A stretch of 64,000 nucleotides of DNA. Source: Symbiodinium sp. CCMP2592 (taxonomy: Eukaryota > Sar > Dinophyceae > Suessiales > Symbiodiniaceae). Of this stretch, positions 40,046-50,295 are shown in pieces; within the stretch, counting starts at the first letter, position 1, and every line of letters starts with the position of its first letter. The DNA lies in the NCBI GenBank assembly GCA_905221615.1, contig CAJNDT010001225.1:124001-188000 (forward strand), read 5' to 3'. A program made the position numbers and the translations under genes. The notes under the pieces are model-generated. The model did no database searches. It saw only the letters and a program-made list of their open reading frames with translations, and was not told where the DNA came from.

Positions 40046-40098
40046 CAATGCTCCATGCTAAACTAGGTGTCGATTTCAACAATCCCCGAAATCCGTAT

Positions 40099-40211
40099 CT
40101 AGGATGCCCAGTAACCTAGGAATAGAAAGGGCTCCCTTTTTGGTATTGGGCACCTTTAAGGAGGAACCTAGGACGACAAAAAGGGAATACGGGTAATACT
40201 GGGCATCCTAG
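40099..40211. mobile_element. CT...AG element, family CA5, TSD GTAT/ATAT
   Basis: CTAGGATGCCCAG...CTGGGCATCCTAG; the flanks differ at one base. The core is slightly diverged from the other copies. Confidence 0.75.
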
Positions 40212-40679
40212 ATATTAAACAGAACAGCAAACTAAAACTGGTCTCGAATCGATACCTAGTGAAGCCTAGGAGTAAGCATGGAGGGATCCCTGTGAGCTTT
40301 TCTCTTTGAGCTAGCAACTCAGGGAGCCAGGAGGATCTAGTAGCTCTGATAGATTATTGAGGATAAAGGGCTTCAACATATTTGAAGGGACCCTGGTATC
40401 AACACAATATACCCACAGGGTGCATATAATATGGAACCCTCTGAGATAGTAGTAGGATCGTCTCGATAAGTGATAAGGGCCGCACTCCTTCAAGAAGGAT
40501 CTCCATTGCCTAAATCTCAAGGCCAGAATAACCTGAACCGACCTATTGTAGGGGCCGTAAAATTAGAATAGGGTTTTGGGGCCCATTATGCTATAAAAAA
40601 AGGAACCACCAAAGTAGAAAAGGTGAGTATAAAGGCTCCTATATCAACAAACTGAGATTCGGGCCCCCCGGTGTCTCCA

Positions 40680-40978
40680 ATCTCTCAGCCGCTCAAGCAC
40701 ATACTGCCGCGTTGTTGGGCCATAGGATGGATGTGCCTGAGACGACTCTCATGGAGCACAGGGGTCGGGGGTATAGACGGTTACAGCGATTCAGGACAAG
40801 GTTTTCTGGGGGATTTATCTGGCTTTTGTACGATAGAGGCCCAAGTAGGGGCCCTAGGAAGATCAACACAACCATCCGGATGTCTCTCCCTAAGAAGGCT
40901 CAGCTCATGTTATGTGTTGCGAGCAGGGTTCGTAGTATTCGAACGTTGAAAGATCCCTTTGGGTTAATGGAGGGATGA
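40680..40978 (+). CDS. Possible hypothetical exon
   Basis: The plus frame through MDVPETTLMEHRGRGYRRLQ and KINTTIRMSLPKKAQLMLCV stays open for nearly 100 codons with arginine-rich composition. Other frames are also partly open. Not recognised. Confidence 0.3.
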
Positions 40979-41165
40979 TGAGGGTGAGGGGTAGGTTGAG
41001 AGAACCCTAAACCCTAAACCCTGCTCTAGACTTTTGCCGCAGGGGACTCCCTGCTGTGTGCACTTTGGCACCTACGGTGCGCCTCGGCAACCAGGGCGAA
41101 TCCCTACGACTCGACGTAAAAGAGCCCATGAACTTAGGAATCACTTATTTGTTCCCTAAACCCTA

Positions 41166-41440
41166 AACCCTTATCAGTTTTTAAGCGTGATGAACTTAGT
41201 AAGTAGGTTATCTTAAACCCTTATCAGTTTTTTAAGGGTGATGAACTTAGTAAGTAGGTTATCTTAAACCCTTATCAGTTTTTAAGGGTGATGAACTTGG
41301 TAAGTAGGTTATCTTAAACCCTTATCAGTTTTTAAGGGTGATGAACTTAGTAAGTAGGTTATCTTAAACCCTTATCAGTTTTTAAGGGTGATGAACTTAG
41401 TAAGTAGGTTATCTTCCCTAAACCCTAAACCCTTATCAGC
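41166..41440 (+). repeat. 50-bp tandem repeat, about five units
   Basis: Unit: CTTAAACCCTTATCAGTTTT followed by TAAGGGTGATGAACTTAGTA and AGTAGGTTAT. Starts of the CCCTTATCAG word are at 41168, 41218, 41269, 41319, 41369 and 41430. The array ends at the stop codon of the RCC1 gene, so it is the 3' flank or 3' UTR. Confidence 0.9.
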
Positions 41441-41441
41441 T

Positions 41442-43124
41442 TTAAAAAATAATAACCTTATGTGATCGCTCGACAATGATCCCTGTCCATCCTGAGGGAT
41501 CTTTGAGCCCCCAGGTGACCACAGATCCATCACCTAGGATTGCAGCGAATGCTTCTCGAGAAGCTTGGATCTGCTGCACGTCTCGCAGATACTCCTGCAC
41601 TGCACTGCTGTCGCCACCATAATCAGCATGACCCCAGGTGACCACACTTCCATCGACCAGGAGTGCAGCAAATGCACGACTAGAAGCTTGGATCTGCCGC
41701 ACATTGGTCAGCTGATCCTGTACTGCAGTGCTGTTGCCACCGCAGTCGGCTTTGCCCCAGGTGACCACAGATCCATCGACTAGGAGTGCAGCAAACGCAA
41801 AGCAAGAAGCCTGGATCTGCTGCACATTCTTCAGCTGCTCCTGGACGGCACTGCTGTCGCTACCCCAGTCGGCTTTGCCCCAGGTGACCACAGCTCCATC
41901 ATCCAGGATTGCAGCAAAGGCATGAGCAGAAGCTTGGATCCGCTGCACATCTCGCAGCTGATCCGGTACCCCGCTGGTGTTGCTAGCATAGAAAAGCTTC
42001 CCCCAACTGACCACAGATCCATTGCCAAGGATTGCAGCGAATGCTCCTGCAGCAGCTTGGATCTGCCGCACATCTTGCAGCTGATCCCGTACCGCACTGC
42101 TGTCGCCACCATAGTTGGCATGACCCCAGCTGACCACAGATCCATCACCCAAGAGTGCAGCAAAGGCTTGATCAGCAGCTTGGATCTGCTGCACGTTCTT
42201 CAGCTGCTCCTGGATTTCTCGGCAGTCGCCACCATAGTTGGCATCACCCCAGGCGACCACAGATCCATCACCTAGGATTGCAGCGAATGCTTGCTGAGAA
42301 GCGTGGATCTGTTGCACGTCTTTTAGAGAATCCTTTACTGCACTGCTGTCGCCACCAGCATCAGCAGCACCCCAGGTGACCACAGATCCATCACCCCGGA
42401 GTGCTGCAAATGCACCAACCTGAGTTGTCCTTTTAAGCCCTTTGAAAACTATTTACAATTATGGTTCTCTACAGAATGCTAGGGGAAATTAAAAGAGAAC
42501 CCAAAGGACAACCCAGCAACAGAAGCTTGAATCTCCTTCACATTCTTCAACTCCTCCTGCACAGCACTGCTGTCGCCACCATAGTCGCCAGAGCCCCAGG
42601 TGACCACAGATCCATCGACTCGGAGTGCCTATACTGAACTTAGAACCCTAGCAACAATCATAATTTTAGCTGCTTCTTAGGAATTATAGAAGCCAAAAAT
42701 CAAAATGTATTTCTAAGTACGCCTAAGGTGCGGCAAAGGCAAAAGAAGCAGCCTGGATCTGCTGCACATTCTTCAGCTGCTCCTGTACGACACTGCCATC
42801 GCCACCAGAGAAGGCATCACCCCAGGTGACCACAGCTCCATCACTGAGGAGTGCGGCGAACGCATCCATTCCACCGGCTTGTCTGGTGGCTTTAATCAGG
42901 ACTTGGCTCACATGTAGGGTGAGCACATCTCCGCTCTTCAACTTCGCTTCTGTGATAGTTTTTGCTTCGTCAAGGACCTCTCCCGAAGAGTTCAGCAGCC
43001 TTCCTTTACCCGTGGCCAGAGCTCTTTGTGCACAATGTTTCAATGACTCAACAGATGCATGCGCCTCCACTTCCAATGACTCACTCCTTCCACTCAGCAG
43101 ATGCACGTGCAGACGAATCGGCAT
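41442..43124 (-). CDS. Ubiquitin-like domain plus ten-repeat RCC1-type protein, three exons
   Basis: Exons 43124-42732, 42628-42521 and 42419-41442 encode 492 residues. Residues 1-75 resemble a ubiquitin-like fold (start MPIRLHVHLLSGRSESLEVE; end LKSGDVLTLHV). From about residue 89 there are ten units of about 41 residues with the RCC1-type core AFAALLGDGSVVTWG followed by D.GGDSSAVQEQLKNVQQIQ, a repeat type common in dinoflagellate proteins. A 7-bladed propeller normally uses seven ~50-residue RCC1 units, so fold and partner are uncertain. Exon joins are phase 0 and preserve repeats 2 and 3 exactly. Both introns are introner elements (GC-AG and GT-AG, each followed by G). The unspliced frame stops just after ASFAFAA, so expression requires splicing. 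Possible roles (chromatin, GTPase regulation, ubiquitin adaptor) are inference only. Confidence 0.88.
42420..42516 (-). mobile_element. Introner element CA2 forming intron 2 of the RCC1-type gene
   Basis: A 97-bp element, CTGGGTTGTCCTTTGGG...TTAAAAGGACAACTCAG in the gene sense, between duplicated GTTG. The intron 42520-42420 is GT-AG and the exon resumes GTTGGTGCA, giving QAS-VGAFAA in repeat 3. A near-identical intergenic copy is at 9573-9670. Confidence 0.95.
42629..42727 (-). mobile_element. Introner element CA1 forming intron 1 of the RCC1-type gene
   Basis: A 99-bp element, CTTAGGCGTACTTAGAAAT...AGTTCAGTATAG in the gene sense, between duplicated GCAC. The intron 42731-42629 is GC-AG and the exon resumes GCACTCCGAG, restoring FAFAALRVDGSVVTWG in repeat 2. 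Six relatives are in the window. Confidence 0.95.
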
Positions 43125-43367
43125 GATGCTTCACAGGGTTCTCGTTGCTCGCAAAGCGTAAGACTTTAGGGGCCTTAATGATTATTAGAATAGGGTTTTG
43201 GAGCCCATTCTACGATAATTATAATAAGGAGCCCCCAAAAGAGTATTAGTATATATTTTAGAAGCTGCCCCCTACCCTGTAATAGTCACTATAACCCTTC
43301 TAAAGTATTGGTATATATCTATTTAAGCATCCCTGGGAGCCCCTTGGTGCTGCGGAATGCGGGTTAC

Positions 43368-43480
43368 TTGGAGGATCATGGGACTTAGTAAGTAAGGTTA
43401 TAAGTGCCCTAATTGGGGTTATAAGTATAGCTACGCTAATTATAACCCTAGTTACTAAGTCCCATGATCCTTTAAGTAGG
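43368..43480. mobile_element. TIR element, family J
   Basis: TACTTGGAGGATCATGGGAC and its inverse GTCCCATGATCCTTTAAGTA, with inner TTAGTAAGTAAGGTTATAAG / CTTATAACC-type arms. Confidence 0.75.
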
Positions 43481-43855
43481 GTTTGGGGTTTCGGGCTCAG
43501 CACTTTTGCGGTTGCAGTCTCGGCCTTCGAACTACAGGAGTTTCGTGCTCAGGCTTGGGTTTAGGGTTTAAGGTTCAGGGGTCAGGGTTTAGGGGTTTCG
43601 AACTGGCTTTAGCAGTTTGGGCGTTAGGGTTAACTACATAACTACCCAGACTTTGGACAAGGATCTAGTACTGGTACCGGTCCTCAGTGTTTCATGTGCC
43701 CGAGTTTTTTTGGACTATCGCGGTTAGAACGGGAGTTGGTGTCTGGGGGCCTCCGGTGGTTAGAATGCAAGCTCTGCGCGATTCGAGGCTGACCGTCCCT
43801 TTTTTAGGGTCGGAATAACTACAATACCAATATAGGGCTCCTTCTTATAGTGGTA

Positions 43856-43956
43856 CGGTTGACGAGATAAATCCTGCATTACCCATGACAAGGAAAGGTA
43901 CCGTTATTCCCATATATAGTTCCTTCAGGTAATGCAGGATTTATATCATCAACAGG
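43856..43956. mobile_element. TIR element, family B
   Basis: CGGTTGACGAGATAAATCC...TTTATATCATCAACAG; right flank mutated. Confidence 0.7.
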
Positions 43957-44474
43957 GACCCCAAAACCCTATTCTGACTATTAAGGCTGCCTCCTGCCTA
44001 TCGGATCGCAACGAACCCATGAAACGTACACGATCTCATGAGAACCCTTCTAGACAACCGTTGTGAGCTTCCAGGTTCGGGAGCGCGCAAAGCCGTCAGC
44101 TTCCAAGGTATATAGCCCAACAAAAACTCTCTCTCTCTCTCTGTCTCTGTCTCTCCCTCTCTCTATATATGTGCTTGCAAGGAGTAGGGATAGGGTTTTG
44201 GGTTTCTGTTAATGTAACTACAAAAAGGAACCCATCGGAAAATTATCGGGAATTGCCCAAGCCTCTATACTAACGATTACCCCTTGGCATTATGGTGGTG
44301 CTTCTTCTTGTTCGGTGTCTCTTGTGGGCCTGCCTTTTTAGGTGGCCCACCCTGCTACTGTACTTACCCAGAAGCTGCCCCCCCAACCCCCCGTCAGCCA
44401 AACCCAGCATCCCTAAGCTCGTCCATGGTTGGGGTAGTAACTATTGAAAATCGAAATTCTATTCCTTGTTGGGT

Positions 44475-44657
44475 TTAAGTACGCATAAACATGTAAAATG
44501 CTACAAGGTAAAGCTCCAACGCGCGAAACCCCGCACTCCGAAACACGGAACCCAGAATTGTCGGCGGCCAAGGAACGAGGAAGTCCTCCAGCTGCAATCT
44601 CTTCTGCCATGCCTGCGCTGCCTCGTGAGGGCTTAACATCTCGAGCTTCGAGCTCAT
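44475..44657 (-). CDS. Possible first exon
   Basis: Minus frame beginning MSSKLEMLSPHEAAQAWQKR then LQLEDFLVPWPPTIL, with clear coding character for about 35 codons. After a GG the frame continues with lower coding character, so a donor may lie near 44550. Unrecognised. Confidence 0.35.
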   Translation of the reverse strand: MSSKLEMLSPHEAAQAWQKRLQLEDFLVPWPPTILGSVFRSAGFRALELYLVAFYMFMRT

Positions 44658-45152
44658 TTAGGGTTAGGACTTAGGGTTTTAGGGTTTCGAAACCTCAAAA
44701 TGACACCGCAAAGTCGCCAACCCTAAACCCGCAGTTACATGCCGAAACTGCTACAAAACTCCACACCACCACAGAGCCTTAACGCCCTGAAGAGCCCTAG
44801 ACCTCAGAGGAACTTGCTAGCCCCACGAACACCTTATAAGAACCCTTTAAGAACTCTTCAAGACACCCGAAGCGCCCCAATTACACCGCTGGCAGTATAA
44901 AGACCCTCAAATCTAACCCTAAAAGCATCTGATGAAACCGAAACAACTTATGCCTTAAACCCTAGAACCCCCAACAACTCTAGTGACTCTAGTACCCCAA
45001 GAACCTAAGCCTTACAGAAGCCTAAATGTCCTACAGCCCTAAAGCTTCTGCACTAATATAGGGGCCTTGGTGGTATGTTATCGTATACTTGTCCCCCCAA
45101 AAACACTTCGGAGCTCATAGAGATAAACCCCTAACCTCTACACGCCCTAAAT

Positions 45153-45249
45153 GCACTGAACTTAGAACCCTAGCAAAAACTATAATTTTAGCTGTTTCTT
45201 AGGGATTATAATCACCAAAAATTCAAGCTTATTTCTAAGTACCCCTAAG
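45153..45249. mobile_element. CT...AG TIR element, family CA1, TSD AAAT
   Basis: The left end has lost the CT (starts GCACTGAACTTAGAACC); right end TTTCTAAGTACCCCTAAG; flanked exactly by AAAT. Intergenic. Confidence 0.75.
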
Positions 45250-45326
45250 AAATGCCTGGGTGTCGTCGCACCAGGGCTTTGGGAGGTGGCGGTCGAAGAC
45301 CGAGATTTCCTGGGACCCGCGGACCT

Positions 45327-45690
45327 GCTTGGAGGATCATGGGACTTAGTAAGTAAGGTTTAGGGTTCCCTTTAATAAGGGCACTATAGGGTTCCTTAAA
45401 GGGATCTATAGGGGTTCTATAATGGGGATCTGGGACTTAGTAAGTAAGGTTATAAGGGGTTCCTTAAGAGGGATCTATAGGGTTTAGGGTTTAGGGTCTA
45501 CTTAAAGGATCATGGGACTTAGTAAGTAAGGTTATAAGGGGTTCCCTAAGAGGGATCTGTAGGGTTTAGGGTTTAGGGTCTACTTAAAGGATCATGGGAC
45601 TTAGTAAGTAAGGTTATAAGTGCCCTAGTTGGGGTCATAAGTATAGTTACGCTAAAAATAACCCTAGTTACTAAGTCCCATGATCCAGTG
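45327..45690. repeat. Compound cluster of family J fragments
   Basis: At least four left ends (GGATCATGGGACTTAGTAAG or GGGACTTAGTAAGTAAGG) are stacked in tandem with TAGGGTTTAGGGTCTACTTA spacers. A single right end, CTAAGTCCCATGATCC, follows. Looks like serial duplication or repeated insertion at one point. Confidence 0.7.
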
Positions 45691-45709
45691 GGACCGGTAT
45701 CGAAACATG

Positions 45710-45905
45710 GCGGTTTTCTTTGAAAATAGGGGACCCTAATTTAGTACCCTAGCCTGGGGATCCAAAAACCTACCGTTTTAAGGGTCAGACCCTCTAATTA
45801 GGGGGTCATAACCTACTAGTTTGTAGGGTTTGGGGATACAGAAAATAGTCGGAATCTTATTATGAGGACCCCAAGATAAGGGTACCCCCCCCCAATTTTC
45901 CGAAA
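45710..45905. mobile_element. Family A element carrying an unrelated insertion
   Basis: The left part TTTGAAAATAGGGGACCCTA and right part GGTACCCCCCCCCAATTTTC belong to family A. Between them is about 90 bp with its own inverted words (CTGGGGATCCAAAAACCTAC / GTAGGGTTTGGGGATAC). Confidence 0.55.
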
Positions 45906-46204
45906 TAATAGTCTAGGGTTTAGGGCACTTCGTTGGGTACTGCACCCATACATACGGTAGCAGTCTATAATAGGGCTACTACTAAGGTCCGAATATAGCT
46001 AGATTGTGAATTTCATGTAACTATTACCCAGTGGGGGCAGTACCCAAGGAGTCTGCAAAGTTCGAAGATGCTTGTTATATGGAGCTGCTTCGTGTTTTGT
46101 CAATGGGCCTTAGCATGACTTTGAAACACAAAACGCGAAGTCGAGCAGACTTGTGAAGAGGGTTGTTTAGAGTTTAGAGTTTCTACAGGCTCTTTGGCTT
46201 AAGC

Positions 46205-46260
46205 TTTAGGGGGTTTAGGGTTTAGGGTTTAGGGTTTAGGGTTTAGGGTTTAGGGTTTGG
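46205..46260 (-). repeat. TTTAGGG array
   Basis: Seven perfect TTTAGGG units in a row. Confidence 0.9.
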
Positions 46261-46674
46261 GTAGTGTTTTGCAGGGCTCTCGGTCAGAACACACAATTGA
46301 CAGTGGCATTGGCAGGAATGTTGATGCCAGGACACCAACACTGTGACGTAGGGGCCTTAGAGATCATGAACACAACATGTTGGTTGTACTATAATACATG
46401 CATGAAAGGACGAACAAAGCCCTTTACATGTAGTTATTCAGACAAGAGTGTTCATGCTAACTGACTTTAGGGCGTGGGTTGTACTGGAGGGGCCTTAACA
46501 ACTTGAATGTGGTTTTCGGAAATCATATTATCCCATACTAACAAGAAGGAGCCCGAAATGAGTATAGGTCTTGAAACCATTTAGGCCCCAAGAAAACATG
46601 CCCCACAGGTTCCCCCGAACCCTCCTGCTGATGGGCAAGAGCCGGCAATACCATAAGGAGCCGGACTATGGAAA

Positions 46675-46780
46675 TGGGTAGCTCTCTAAAGTAAGATCCC
46701 TTCTTTAGGTTCTTGACATAACGTGGCACCCTTCTGAAAAAGAGCCTAATGGGGAGCATATTTTAGAGAGCTACCCAAGT
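46675..46780. mobile_element. TIR element, family U
   Basis: TGGGTAGCTCTCTAAA and its perfect inverse TTTAGAGAGCTACCCA; single copy, with ends of the TGGG...CCCA type. Confidence 0.7.
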
Positions 46781-46792
46781 TATCAGGTCTAC

Positions 46793-46935
46793 TTAGAAGA
46801 AAGATAATGCTATGAGCAGTAGGATTGATGTAGCCTGTGCAACCAGGATGAGCCCAACGCCAATAGACTTCTGAGTGGATCCACCACCACCGCCATTGCG
46901 GGACTGGTGGCGGCATCCTGTTCCGGCCCCTGGAT
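46793..46935 (-). CDS. Possible C-terminal exon with one membrane segment
   Basis: One minus frame reads CRHQSRNGGGGGSTQKSIGV then GLILVAQATSILLLIALSFF and stop. A glycine linker precedes a single hydrophobic segment at the extreme C-terminus, the layout of a tail-anchored or type-I protein end. Another frame is also open, so this is tentative. Confidence 0.3.
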
Positions 46936-47345
46936 CCGGCCCTAGAACAACTGTTCAGTATCAGCAAGTGACGTCTTTTGACGCGGGGGGGTTAAAGCTT
47001 CAGCCTCTGTTAATAACAGCGAAAGACTTCATTCGTTGAAGCCGCAACGAGAAGAGTTTCAGCATCTTAGTCTAAGTTTCGGCGTATAGAGTGTAGACAA
47101 TCTAAACCCTAAACCCGAAACATCCCTAAACCCTAAACCCCTAAACCCTAAACCCCTAAACCCTAAACCCCTATACCCTAAACCGCTTCAAAAGCGCTGC
47201 AAAGTACCCGCAGCTCTCCACCTAGCGCTGCAGGGCTTTGGGTTTCAGGTTTACCTATAAGTTTCATATTAGGGCTTTTGTTAAGACCCTACAAAAAAAG
47301 TAGGGTCTGGTAGGTTAAGGTAGGTCTTGTGGCTCCTGAAGTATA

Positions 47346-47448
47346 TGGGAGTTTCCGAAAATAGGGGACCCTAATACAGTACCCTAAATAACAGGATCCT
47401 TATTAAAAAGGACCTAAAGAAGGTACCCTTAATTTTCGGAAACTCCCA
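47346..47448. mobile_element. TIR element, family A, TSD TA
   Basis: Intact TGGGAGTTTCCGA ends; flanked by TATA on both sides. Confidence 0.85.
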
Positions 47449-47489
47449 TATAGCACCCCTGTACCCTACATTAAGGTCTAACGGTTTGC

Positions 47490-47580
47490 GTTGGACTGCA
47501 CCGCAGATCCCACTGTGAAACCCGGAATAAAGAAGTGAGGCCACCACTCCCATGCCGAGCCCGTAGCCTCCTCCGGTGAC
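47490..47580 (-). CDS. Possible short glycine-rich exon
   Basis: The minus frame reads VTGGGYGLGMGVVASLLYSG then FHSGICGAVQRKP. The GxGxGxG spacing resembles a glycine-zipper membrane segment, loosely like small mitochondrial inner-membrane proteins. Too short to assign. Confidence 0.2.
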
Positions 47581-47951
47581 GGTTTAGGGTCTGGGGTTGG
47601 GGTTTGCGTTTCAGGGTGTAGGGTTGGGATTCGGGGTTTCAGGGGTTTGGGCTTTAGGGTCGGGCGCTTGAGGGTTTAGGATATAGGAGCGAAGGCTTCA
47701 GAGCAAGATGAAGTGTCGAGGCAACTGAGGGCTTCACGGGTTCATGGGGTCTGGGATGCCGGCGCCGTAGGAGTAAGAGTCCGCGGTGTGTTCGGTCCAT
47801 TAGCCTCCGTAAATACTTGACTTTTATACTTTATATGCCAGGTTTTGAGGTGTTGAAGCATCTGTCCCCCACCAATGTCAGCAGAAACGGGAATGCAGCC
47901 GAATGTGGACCCAGCGTGTTCGGGTCATCTTTGTCCGCCACCCTCAACTCT

Positions 47952-48074
47952 ACTTGGAGGGTCGGGGGACTTAGTAACTGGCTATTTTAGGGACTTAGAA
48001 GTACCATAACCCCAATTAGGGTCCCTTTTAGGGTACTTACTACCTACTTACTAAGTCCCCCGACCCTCCAAGTA
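47952..48074. mobile_element. TIR element, family J
   Basis: TACTTGGAGGGTCGGGGGAC and its inverse GTCCCCCGACCCTCCAAGTA; a subfamily with GGGTCGGGGG in place of GGATCATGGG, also at 24484-24690. Confidence 0.75.
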
Positions 48075-48149
48075 ACCTTGGCCGTAAACCCTAAACCCAA
48101 ACCCAAACCCCACAGCCCCTGGCATGATGAGGACGGATCCCTGCAATTC

Positions 48150-48278
48150 AAAAGGGAAAGGAGGGACCCTTAATGGGGACCCCTACCCTATAATGGGGCT
48201 ATATAATGGGTATGTAATAGCTATCTTAAGGGTCTATACCTAGGGGTCCCCATTAAGGGTCCCTCCTTTCCCTTTGAG
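48150..48278. mobile_element. TIR element, family N
   Basis: CAAAAGGGAAAGGAGGGACC and its inverse; the arms extend about 45 bp each with few mismatches. Confidence 0.8.
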
Positions 48279-48484
48279 ACCCCTGTATTGAACAAGCTCA
48301 GGGATACAACCATATTGATGCGCTCTGTTTTGGCACTTGGCTGGCAACGTTAGGGGGTTTCGAATGGAACGAGCGTGAAGGGGGTGTCAGGATGAGGACA
48401 CAGGATGAGCGTGGAGGGTGGCGGATGATGAGGATGGGGACAGTAACCGCAGAATTTTACTTACTTTGGGGGGTTGAGGCAACC

Positions 48485-48716
48485 CCTCAACCCCTAAACC
48501 CTAAACCCTAGATCCTAAACCCTAAACCCTAGATCCTAAACCCTAAACCCTAGATCCTGAACCCTAAACCCTAGATCCTAAACCCTAAACCCTAGATCCT
48601 GAACCCTAAACCCTAGATCCTAAACCCTAAACCCTAGATCCTGAACCCTAAACCCTAGATCCTGAACCCTAAACCCTAGATCCTAAACCCTAAACCCTAG
48701 ATCCTAAACCCTAAAC
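48485..48716 (+). repeat. 21-bp repeat derived from telomere-type units
   Basis: About eleven copies of CCTAAACCCTAAACCCTAGAT (or CCTGAACCCTAAACCCTAGAT), a higher-order trimer of CCCTAAA with one unit mutated to CCCTAGAT. Confidence 0.9.
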
Positions 48717-48828
48717 AACAAAGGCGCGGCCCGAGCCTGGACCCGAGAGTTGCGGTAGCTCCGTGGTCAGCCGCCAGCCTCTGCAAGCGGCAGGCTGAGG
48801 AAGGGCTTAGGATGTAGGCATCGGGTTT

Positions 48829-48933
48829 TACCTTAACCTACCAAACCCTACTTTTTTGTAGGTTCTTAATAAAAACTCTAATATGAAATTTATAGGGACC
48901 CTACAAAAAAGTAGGTTTTAGTAGGTTAAGGTA
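48829..48933. mobile_element. TIR element, family E
   Basis: TTACCTTAACCTACCAAACC and its inverse, both with TTTTTTGTAGG arms. Confidence 0.8.
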
Positions 48934-49149
48934 GGCTTTAGGATTTAGGGTGTGGGGGTTTAGGACTTAGGGATACTTAGGGTGTAGGGCGTAGGGTTTT
49001 AGGGTTTCGGAGCCCCTGCCCTCTCGGCAGACGTAGCCAGACCGGCTGCCCAGAGACTCCAATACCCCTTAATTAAGGAATATACCTGAAATTATAGTAG
49101 GATCCCTAATAAGATTTAAGGAATATTCCTTAATTAAGGGATATTGGAG

Positions 49150-49531
49150 CCAAGCATTCCGGGCAGCAAATGCGCCTCTGTTTCGGGGAAGGGAAGACCT
49201 GGGTAGCCGCCAACCCATGTCGTTCATTTCCCTTTGCAAGCGCTGGTCGTTGCCGGAAGGAATCAGCGAGGTGGCGGTCCAACCGGAGCAAGCCGGCGAT
49301 GAACGATGGTAAAACACATGTGGGGTTGAACAGGAGGGCAGCTTTTGCCACGCAGTCTGTAAGTGCGTTAAGAGGGTGCCCAGAATGGCCACGAACGTGT
49401 TGCGCGCTGACACGGGTGCAGATCTGTTTCCATAAGTGGAGAAGCTCGTGAATATCATGTGGGTGACATGAGAAGAGGACCTGCTCTTCAAGGATCTGCA
49501 ACACAAAAGACATAGACCATTCTGAAGCCAC
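49150..49531 (-). pseudogene. Retrotransposon RNase H domain fragment
   Basis: The minus frame contains LWKQICTRVSAQHVRGHSGH followed by PLNALTDCVAKAA, matching the last RNase H motif (V.GH.GH..N..TD..A) of non-LTR elements. The upstream catalytic motifs are missing, and the 3' part is cut by a family M element near 49148. It is a fragment, not an active gene. Confidence 0.65.
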
Positions 49532-50295
49532 CTTTCTCCAGGAGTTCTTGACTCTCCTTAGGGTGTGGGGGTTTAGAATTTCGGGTGTAGGTCAAAGGTT
49601 TCAGGGTTCAGGGCTGTGCAAGTAGGGTTCCTACAAGGGCCTCTAAGGGTGTTTCAGGGATTGCGAGTGTAGTGCACGGTCATGGCTTAGGGTGAGGAGG
49701 TGATTAGGGTTTAGGGTTCCTACAAGCTTTTCTTTTCGGGTTCAAGGACTGTCGAGATGACCCAGTTTGGGGTGTACTTGGGACTAAGTAAGGTTGTAAG
49801 TACGTTAAATGGGGTTTAAGTAAGTATAAGTACAGTCACCTAGTTTATAACCCTAGTTACGAAGTCCCATGATCCTTGAAGTAAGAGTTTGGAGTTTGTG
49901 GTTTAGACTGGTCTGAGGGTTTAGGGTTTCGGGGCTGGGAAGGGTGAGGGCGTACTGTAGTCCCTTGATTTCAACAACCCCCTACCCCAAAAAAGGGAGT
50001 GCGTGTGTATCCATCAGGGCTTTACGGTTTGGCGTCTCTTCTGACAAGGAAAGCAATATCTGTTCCCACCATTCTCATTGTTACTATTGTTATGTCGCTG
50101 GGTTGTCATTTTGGGGCCCCCCAAAGCATTTACAAATAGGTACCTGTGTAGGCCCAGAAGGCAACGACAAAGTTTCCTAACGTGCCACCTAGATTGTGCA
50201 GGGCCCTTCAGACGCGAATCTAACAATAATATCAATAATCTCTGGAATATGATGGTTCTTGGTACTCTTGTTTGCTACAAATGGAAAACAGCTCA

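Noticed and set aside
48735-48800. tRNA-like segment with GTAGCTCCGTGGTC
   Set aside because: Only an A-box-like match; the following hairpin lacks a 7-base anticodon loop and no B box follows.
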